DNA of 12,864 nt from Cyanobacteria bacterium UBA1221. GTDB taxonomy: Bacteria; Cyanobacteriota; Vampirovibrionia; Gastranaerophilales; Gastranaerophilaceae. Shown piece after piece: positions 1 to 4,239 of this stretch. The notes below the pieces were generated by a model, which did not search any database, had not been told where the DNA came from, and saw only the letters and a list, made by a program, of their open reading frames with translations. Every line of letters begins with the position of its first letter. Within the stretch, counting starts at the first letter, position 1. The stretch is from positions 15,723 through 28,586 of the forward strand of contig DBXD01000079.1 in the NCBI GenBank assembly GCA_002309425.1. Direction: 5' to 3'. A program made the position numbers and the translations under genes.

Positions 1-255
1 CAGATTTACGCAGAGTTCCTTGAAAAAGAATACAACGTAAGGCAGGGCGATAAAGAAAGAAAATTAACAGGTGCAGAGCTTGTCAATGAATGTATGAAAA
101 AGATTATTGCTAGGGGCGATAGTTCTTCCGTTTCTCTTATGAAAGAGCTTAGAGAAGCTACAGAGGGAAGTAAAATCCAATTAAGCGGGGATGTTACTGC
201 TAAGTTAGAGAGTACAGAAGAAAGATTAAAAGCATTTGAAGAATTGATGAAGTAA
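1..255 (+). CDS. Terminase small subunit, C-terminal part (5' end outside window)
   Basis: An open frame runs from the first base to TAA at 253-255, giving the last 84 residues of a protein. It reads as a charged, mostly helical tail, including LTGAELVNECMKKIIARGD followed by a MKELREATEG stretch and an acidic coiled-coil-like end (ESTEERLKAFEELMK). Helical segments of this kind are common at the end of phage small terminases, which recognise the packaging site and hand DNA to the large subunit. The assignment rests mainly on position: its stop overlaps the start of the large terminase by one base (TAATG), an arrangement expected of translationally coupled terS-terL pairs. The DNA-binding N-terminus is not visible, so the family cannot be confirmed. 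Another small protein preceding terL is possible. Confidence 0.72.
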   Translation, partial: QIYAEFLEKEYNVRQGDKERKLTGAELVNECMKKIIARGDSSSVSLMKELREATEGSKIQLSGDVTAKLESTEERLKAFEELMK

Positions 256-1577
256 TGAATACTTACGGATACGAGATAGCAAAACCGATAATACCAAAAA
301 TCACAAAGTCGCAGTTTTCAAGACTTACGGCACAAAAGCAGCTTGAATATTTAAGGCTTTTTCGTGAGCAGGTTGCACCGAAACTTGAAGTTTTCAGAGA
401 ACACCACGACTATAAATTGGCGAGCGGGGGGCGCGGTGGCTCAAAGTCTTGGGGGGTTGCGTCTTTACTTATTCAGAAATTATCAAGCGAAAAAAGATTT
501 TTATTATGTTGTCGTGAAGTGCAAAACAGTATTGCAGACAGTTCAAAAAAGATACTCGAAGAAACAATAATCCGTTTAGGAAAGTCGAACTGGGAGATAA
601 AAAAAGAAACGCTTGAAAATACCGCGACCGGGTCAATGATTATCTTTCGTGGTTTGTTTAATATGCGCGCGGCTAACAGTATGAAATCGCTTGAAGGTAT
701 TACGGACTGCTGGATCGAAGAAGCTCAATGCGTAAGTGCGGATTCATTAAAACTTCTCTTGCCGACAATCAGAAAAGACGGTGCGGAAGTATGGGCAACA
801 TGGAACAGTATCACGCCCGATGACCCGATAGAAAGGCTTAAAACAAGAAAAGATGCGGTTTTTGTAAAAATAAACTTTTACGACAATCCTTTTGTAACTC
901 AAAGACTTTTAGACGAAATGCACGCAGATTTTGTTTATAACGAAGATGAAGCGATTCATACATGGTTAGGAGAATACAGAAAACAGGGCGAAAATTGTAT
1001 AATGTCAAGAAGTGGCGTTTTGGATGCTATGTCAAGAATAGCAAATAAAGAGGGTGATTACTCAATCGGTGTAGACTGTGCACGCTTCGGGGCAGATAGT
1101 TCTGTCTTTACAATGCGAAAAGGAATGCAGGTAATTAAACAGGAAAGTTACAGAAATACTTCAATGGTTGAGCTTGCGGATAAATACGAAATGTTTGTAG
1201 ATCATAAAAAAGACATCTGTACAAAATATGACGGCGGCGGTGTCGGCGGTGGTTTTGGAGATATACTTATTTCACGCGGATATAAAAACATCATAGAAGT
1301 AAACTTCGGAGAAAAGGCGCAGGATACAGATAAATATGATTCTGCCGCTTCTGAAATGTGGTTTACTTTTCCTTTATCAGAAGCGGGGATTCCGAATGAT
1401 AGCGAGCTTTTGACAGAACTTTCTGACAGAAGATACGCATACAATCACAAAACGCAAAAGGTAGTTGAGAAAAAAGAAGAATATAAAAAACGCCATAACG
1501 GAAAATCACCTGACAAGGCAGATTCTTTGTTATTGTGTTTTTATGAAAAACATATTAAACGACCAATGCTATATTAA
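255..1577 (+). CDS. terL: Terminase large subunit (PBSX-like ATPase/nuclease)
   Basis: This 440-aa protein is the packaging motor: its N-terminal ATPase drives DNA into the prohead and its C-terminal RNase H-like nuclease cuts the concatemer. A Walker A-like P-loop SGGRGGSKS lies at residues 57-65, and the Walker B with catalytic Glu is DCWIEEAQ around 152-158. Candidate nuclease metal-binding acidic residues are Asp274 (IGVDCARFG), Asp326 (KYDGGGVGGG) and Asp420/Asp423 (DKADSLL). The stretch NPFVTQRLLDEM, followed by HTWLGEY, is typical of the PBSX/Terminase_3 group, and the length fits that family. The ATG overlaps the preceding TAA by one base, supporting this start. The next gene begins 9 bases downstream. 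No frameshift or missing motif is seen. Confidence 0.95.
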   Translation: MNTYGYEIAKPIIPKITKSQFSRLTAQKQLEYLRLFREQVAPKLEVFREHHDYKLASGGRGGSKSWGVASLLIQKLSSEKRFLLCCREVQNSIADSSKKILEETIIRLGKSNWEIKKETLENTATGSMIIFRGLFNMRAANSMKSLEGITDCWIEEAQCVSADSLKLLLPTIRKDGAEVWATWNSITPDDPIERLKTRKDAVFVKINFYDNPFVTQRLLDEMHADFVYNEDEAIHTWLGEYRKQGENCIMSRSGVLDAMSRIANKEGDYSIGVDCARFGADSSVFTMRKGMQVIKQESYRNTSMVELADKYEMFVDHKKDICTKYDGGGVGGGFGDILISRGYKNIIEVNFGEKAQDTDKYDSAASEMWFTFPLSEAGIPNDSELLTELSDRRYAYNHKTQKVVEKKEEYKKRHNGKSPDKADSLLLCFYEKHIKRPMLY

Positions 1578-1586
1578 GGGGGAACT

Positions 1587-1823
1587 ATGAAAGTTATCAG
1601 AAACAAAAACGAGGATTTAGAAACGCTTCTGCGTGAACAGAAAATCGGCGACGATGTAATTTATGATTCAGTTTCAAATTACGAAATTGTGCGCGTGCCG
1701 AACGGCTACATTTACCGCAACGAATACTGCGGTTTAGTTTTCGTTCCAGAGTTTGCCGATAAAGTAGGCACTATAAAAAATAGTGTTGCTAAAACAGAAC
1801 CGAAAAAGACAGTTACAAAATAG
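1587..1823 (+). CDS. Small hypothetical phage protein
   Basis: A 78-aa protein of unknown function. The start has a strong ribosome binding site (AAGGGGG, about 5 bases before the ATG), and the gene follows the terminase stop by 9 bases, so it is probably co-transcribed with terL. The sequence opens with a charged stretch (MKVIRNKNEDLETLLREQ), continues with a likely beta-rich middle (YEIVRVPNGYIYRNEYCGLVFVPEFA) and ends in a lysine/threonine-rich tail. No signal peptide, membrane segment or catalytic motif is visible. Small unknown proteins between terminase and portal genes are common. This one may be an accessory packaging or portal factor, but that is a guess from position only. Confidence 0.7.
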   Translation: MKVIRNKNEDLETLLREQKIGDDVIYDSVSNYEIVRVPNGYIYRNEYCGLVFVPEFADKVGTIKNSVAKTEPKKTVTK

Positions 1824-1825
1824 TG

Positions 1826-1854
1826 TTTACATAATGCCCTTAATGTGTTAAGAT
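1826..1854 (+). promoter_or_regulatory. Putative sigma70-type promoter of the HNH-methyltransferase cassette
   Basis: TTTACA at 1826-1831 (5 of 6 matches to TTGACA) is followed by a 17-base spacer and TAAGAT at 1849-1854 (4 of 6). A TGT directly before the -10 gives an extended -10 element. Transcription would start near 1861, just before the ribosome binding site of the HNH gene. The promoter sits in the short gap after the 78-aa gene and would let the cassette be expressed independently of the terminase genes. Confidence 0.5.
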
Positions 1855-1872
1855 AATTCATAGGGGGCATTA
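1832..1872. repeat. Inverted repeat overlapping promoter spacer and ribosome binding site
   Basis: TAATGCCC at 1832-1839 is exactly repeated in reverse complement as GGGCATTA at 1865-1872. With small offsets the similarity extends outward (CATAATGCCCTTAATG against CATAGGGGGCATTAATG). The left arm lies between the -35 and -10 elements and the right arm covers the end of the GGGGG ribosome binding site up to the start codon. The arms are about 33 bp centre to centre, close to three helical turns. This could be a two-half-site operator. An RNA hairpin is less likely, because the left arm lies upstream of the expected transcription start. Confidence 0.4.
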
Positions 1873-2193
1873 ATGAACGATTCACAAAAAAGAAAACGTA
1901 ATTTCAGAGCAAGAAAAGTTTGGAAAGAGTTCAAGGCTAGAAAGAAAAAGGAATGTGGTGGTTTAGACCAAATTACACTTCATAAATTGGGTCGAAGGTG
2001 GGAACTTCACCACGAAGATTTAAGGGAAGAAAACTACGAAAAATTAAACGATAACTTTCTTCCCTGTAATAATATGACGCACGATTTTTTGCATTGGTTG
2101 TTTCGGTATTATCCGAAAGACCCTGAAATCATAGACAGGATAAAAGTAGAAATGGAGAAAATGTTGAAAATAAATCAAGGGGGCGATTTATGA
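1873..2193 (+). CDS. Small HNH-type nuclease-like protein
   Basis: A 106-aa protein with a very basic N-terminus (QKRKRNFRARKVWKEF, then KARKKK) followed by a compact HNH-like core. WELHHEDL places a His pair at residues 46-47, NY is at 54-55, LPCNN around 63-67, and HDFLHW gives His70 and His74. This pattern (HH, then N, then H) resembles the beta-beta-alpha metal fold of small phage HNH proteins often found beside terminase genes, where some relatives support packaging cleavage. The ATG is preceded by a strong AGGGGG site. The TGA overlaps the methyltransferase start by four bases (ATGA), so the two are probably translationally coupled. It may be a packaging-associated HNH, a homing-type nuclease, or the partner of the methyltransferase. 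Catalytic activity is inferred from the motif only. Confidence 0.7.
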   Translation: MNDSQKRKRNFRARKVWKEFKARKKKECGGLDQITLHKLGRRWELHHEDLREENYEKLNDNFLPCNNMTHDFLHWLFRYYPKDPEIIDRIKVEMEKMLKINQGGDL

Positions 2194-3239
2194 CAGACGG
2201 ACTTTTATTTGACTTTCCACAATTCAAGATAAATAAAAAAATCAGACTTATAGAGTTGTTCGGTGGCATTGGTTCACAGGCTATGGCTTTAAGAGATATT
2301 GGGGCAGATTTTGAACATTATAAACTTGTAGAGTTTGACAAATATGCGGTGGCTTCGTACAATGCCATTCACAACACACAACACACAACACACGATATAC
2401 GAGATATTCACGCAAAAGATTTAGAAATCAAAGACAAAGACAAATATTGTTATTTAATGACTTATTCCTTTCCTTGTACCGATTTATCCGTTGCAGGCAA
2501 AATGCAAGGTATGAGTAAAGAAGATTGGAAAAACGGAAAAAGCACAAGAAGCGGTTTGCTTTGGGAAGTAGAAAGAATATTAAAGGAATGCACAAAAGAA
2601 GAGCTGTCGGATGTTTTACTTATGGAAAATGTTCCACAGGTTCACGCAGAGCAGAACGAGAAGGATTTTAATGACTGGCTTAATTTTCTAAAATCAAAAG
2701 GTTATAAGAACTTCTGGAAAGACTTAAACGCAAAAGATTATGGAATCCCACAGAACAGGGATAGATGTTTTTGTGTAAGTTTTTTATCTGATGATGATTT
2801 TATGGAGTTTACTTTTCCAGAGCCTGTAAAACTTGAAAAAGTAATGAAAGACTTTTTGGAAGAAACTGTTGATGAAAAATATTACATAAAAAATGAAAAG
2901 GCAGATAAACTAATTAAAGAGCTTATTGAAAGCGGAGTATTGGCAGAGAACAGAGAACAGAGAACAGAGAACAGAGAACAGAGAACAGAGAACAGAGAAA
3001 TTATAAGACCGTTGACTTGTGTGTCAAGTCCCCTAGAGAAATCGGAATTGCAAACTGTATCAAGGCAAGATATGACGCAGGAATTAGCAACTTACAGGCA
3101 GACGGAAGCGGTGTTATTGACCGAACAAGGCAAACGGTTTGAAAAGAAAACTGATATTGCAACCTGTTTAATGGCGAGAGATTACAAGGGATTTGGGAAT
3201 CAGGAAGCAAACGGAGTGATTGAAAAATGGCAGAAATAA
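2190..3239 (+). CDS. DNA cytosine-5 methyltransferase, catalytic N-terminal part (motifs I-VIII)
   Basis: This 349-aa reading frame contains the catalytic half of a C5-cytosine methyltransferase: SAM-binding motif I (IELFGGIGSQ, residues 21-30), motif IV with catalytic Cys96 (SFPCTDLS), motif VI (ENVP, 146-149) and motif VIII (QNRDR, 188-192). Motifs IX and X are absent here and lie in the next reading frame. After KLIKELIESG the frame runs through eight copies of a 7-base repeat (residues about 252-270, period ENREQRT). It then continues out of the family-like frame until about 3140, where a recognition-domain-like segment (TDIATCLMARDYKGFGNQ) reappears, and stops at 3237-3239. The start overlaps the HNH stop by 4 nt and has a GGGGGCG site. 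It may act with the C-terminal part as two polypeptides, as M.AquI does, or be one gene in an OFF state or in decay. Confidence 0.88.
   Translation: MTDGLLFDFPQFKINKKIRLIELFGGIGSQAMALRDIGADFEHYKLVEFDKYAVASYNAIHNTQHTTHDIRDIHAKDLEIKDKDKYCYLMTYSFPCTDLSVAGKMQGMSKEDWKNGKSTRSGLLWEVERILKECTKEELSDVLLMENVPQVHAEQNEKDFNDWLNFLKSKGYKNFWKDLNAKDYGIPQNRDRCFCVSFLSDDDFMEFTFPEPVKLEKVMKDFLEETVDEKYYIKNEKADKLIKELIESGVLAENREQRTENREQRTENREIIRPLTCVSSPLEKSELQTVSRQDMTQELATYRQTEAVLLTEQGKRFEKKTDIATCLMARDYKGFGNQEANGVIEKWQK
2371..2391. repeat. Three-copy heptanucleotide repeat ACAACAC in the methyltransferase
   Basis: Three perfect tandem copies of ACAACAC occupy 2371-2391, followed by a partial AC. They encode part of HNTQHTTH (residues 61-68) between motifs I and IV. 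The unit is not a multiple of three, so gain or loss of one copy would shift the frame before the catalytic cysteine. Three copies is a low number and slippage here would be rare. Confidence 0.75.
2944..2999. repeat. Eight-copy heptanucleotide repeat CAGAGAA at a reading-frame break
   Basis: Eight perfect, uninterrupted copies of CAGAGAA span 2944-2999 (56 bp). Downstream translation depends on copy number modulo three. With 8 copies the frame continues to the stop at 3237. With 9 or 6 copies it enters the frame that encodes a family-like recognition segment at 3002-3139 and stops at 3140. With 7 or 10 copies it meets TAA at 3004-3006 at once. The tract lies at the boundary between the catalytic domain and the recognition region. 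Confidence 0.97.
3002..3142 (+). other. Out-of-frame target-recognition segment of the methyltransferase
   Basis: Read from 3002, this stretch gives TVDLCVKSPREIGIANCIKA, then RYDAGISNLQADGSGVI, before a TGA at 3140-3142. It matches in style the repeated segment downstream in another frame (IATCLMARDYKGFGNQEANGVIE): I-A-x-C-[IL]-x-A-R, a G-[IF]-[SG]-N core and a closing GVI. Segments of this style are typical of the recognition region of phage Dcm-like proteins. It is therefore probably real coding sequence that the present eight-copy repeat places out of frame. Removing one T from TTT at 3138-3140 would join it to the following segment. Confidence 0.6.
3213..3229 (+). promoter_or_regulatory. 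Possible internal ribosome binding site and restart codon for the methyltransferase C-terminal half
   Basis: GGAGTGAT beginning at 3213 resembles GGAGGTGAT, and an ATG follows at 3227-3229, about 10 bases after GGAG. This ATG overlaps the stop of the first half (3237-3239) by 13 bases. Its frame crosses the ACAAG repeat and, with five copies, leads into a non-family frame ending at 3565. With four or seven copies it would join the C-terminal half directly. Confidence 0.4.
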
Positions 3240-3242
3240 ATA

Positions 3243-3267
3243 ACAAGACAAGACAAGACAAGACAAG
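3243..3267. repeat. Five-copy pentanucleotide repeat ACAAG at a reading-frame break
   Basis: Five perfect tandem copies of ACAAG span 3243-3267, four bases after the stop of the catalytic half and just before the family-like frame of the C-terminal half. The unit is five bases, so each copy gained or lost shifts the frame. It is a different unit from the heptamer 244 bp upstream, so the two arrays did not arise by duplication of each other. Confidence 0.95.
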
Positions 3268-3270
3268 TGT

Positions 3271-4170
3271 TTGCCGCAGTTGCAGAATTGTCAAGTGGTG
3301 GTACTCGGACAAATGGATAATACGATTGACCACACATTTGAAAGTGCAAACAGAGTTTACGATAAAAACCAATTATGCCCGACAATTCCAACCTGCGGCG
3401 GTGGAAACATTCAACCGAAGGTTATCGAGGAAACAAGATGTGTCGGTGGTTTATCTGATTCACAATGGGGAAAACAATACCACCAGCAGGACAGAGTTTA
3501 TAAAGGCGACATTGCACTTGCTCAACCTGCCAATTTGCCAGAAGGTTCTTATAAATACATTGTAGCAAGTAGAGGAAGAAACCCATTAAATCCAAACGAT
3601 AGGAAGAAAGGTTCACAGATGGAACAGAGATTAGAATTAAAGAAAGACGGATGCACAAATACAATCACTACAGTTCAGAAAGATAACTATGTTTTGGAGA
3701 AAAACGAATGTAAAATGCTTGGAATGTTAGGTGAAGAAGGTTTTGAAAAAGTCCGTAGAGTAGACTCTACGGAGGCCCTTTGTCCTACAGTTTCAACGAA
3801 GGAAGATAGAATTAAAATAGCTGATGAAATTGAAATTAAGCAGGCAACAAAAGAAGGTTCGATAAAGTGTAAAGTTGGCGGTTGCTATGATGCAAGTTAT
3901 CCAGACAGTAAAACAAGAAGGGGGCGAGTTCAGGAAGGCGGAGATATTACACCAACAATAACTGCTCAGGGTGGAGAAAATATCAACTATGTAGAAACTG
4001 TATACAGAATCAGAAAACTTACTCCAAAAGAGTGTTGGCGTTTAATGGGTTATACTGATGGAGATTACGAAAAAGCGTCAAGAGTAAACAGTAATACACA
4101 ATTATATAAACAGGCGGGAAATGCCATAGTAAAACAGGTATTAATGGCAATTTTCTCACAGATGTTATAA
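3271..4170 (+). CDS. DNA cytosine-5 methyltransferase, target-recognition and C-terminal part (motifs IX-X)
   Basis: This frame carries the rest of the methyltransferase. It begins in recognition-region sequence (GQMDNTIDHTFESANRVYDK, then NIQPKVIEE) and continues through further segments (QDRVYKGDIALAQPANLPEG; SKTRRGRVQEGGDITPTITA) thought to contact or wrap the target. It ends with motif IX (RKLTPKECWRLMGY) and motif X (YKQAGNAIVKQVLMAIF). It has no catalytic Cys and needs the preceding reading frame for activity, in cis or in trans. The start is uncertain: TTG 3271 has no ribosome binding site, ATG 3313 has only a weak GGTGG, and ATG 3227 has a good site but needs a different ACAAG copy number. 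The frame is open from the in-frame TAA at 3241-3243. It ends one base before a consensus promoter block. Confidence 0.78.
   Translation: MPQLQNCQVVVLGQMDNTIDHTFESANRVYDKNQLCPTIPTCGGGNIQPKVIEETRCVGGLSDSQWGKQYHQQDRVYKGDIALAQPANLPEGSYKYIVASRGRNPLNPNDRKKGSQMEQRLELKKDGCTNTITTVQKDNYVLEKNECKMLGMLGEEGFEKVRRVDSTEALCPTVSTKEDRIKIADEIEIKQATKEGSIKCKVGGCYDASYPDSKTRRGRVQEGGDITPTITAQGGENINYVETVYRIRKLTPKECWRLMGYTDGDYEKASRVNSNTQLYKQAGNAIVKQVLMAIFSQML
3753..3772. repeat. Perfect 9-bp inverted repeat inside the methyltransferase
   Basis: CCGTAGAGT (3753-3761) and ACTCTACGG (3764-3772) are exact reverse complements separated by AG. The palindrome lies in coding sequence (around RRVDSTEA) and would form a strong mRNA hairpin or cruciform. 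No T-run follows, so it is not a terminator. It may be chance, a protein-binding site or a structure affecting translation. Confidence 0.6.
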
Positions 4171-4176
4171 GGATTT

Positions 4177-4205
4177 TTGACAAGTATTTCTTTTTGGTTT
4201 ATATT
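4177..4205 (+). promoter_or_regulatory. Consensus sigma70 promoter upstream of the portal gene
   Basis: A perfect TTGACA at 4177-4182 is followed by a 17-base spacer and TATATT at 4200-4205 (5 of 6). Transcription should begin near 4212, leaving a short leader with AAGGAGA at 4223-4229 before the portal ATG. The bases from 4167 to 4182 are identical to those before the 57-aa gene at 7716-7731. The promoter restarts transcription of the head genes after the methyltransferase cassette. Confidence 0.75.
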
Positions 4206-4239
4206 AAATTTAAAATTAAACTAAGGAGAAGTACTCTTT

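Noticed and set aside
364..570. Second reading frame inside the large terminase
   Set aside because: It overlaps the Walker A region of a clearly real gene, with no supporting start signal. A shadow frame.
2944..2999. CRISPR-like or minisatellite array
   Set aside because: Seven-base units directly head to tail without spacers, inside a coding frame. It is a simple sequence repeat, not a CRISPR.
3120..3145. Programmed ribosomal frameshift joining two methyltransferase frames
   Set aside because: No standard slippery heptamer with a downstream structure was seen at the break. A single-base indel in TTT is simpler.
3001..3372. Minus-strand open frames of up to 123 codons over the methyltransferase
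   Set aside because: They are antisense to coding sequence, have no ribosome binding site and no recognisable protein features.
3227..3565. Open frame of 112 codons starting at ATG 3227
   Set aside because: Beyond about 3268 its translation has no family-like sequence and runs against the clearly methyltransferase-like frame. Only its start region is kept, as a possible restart site.
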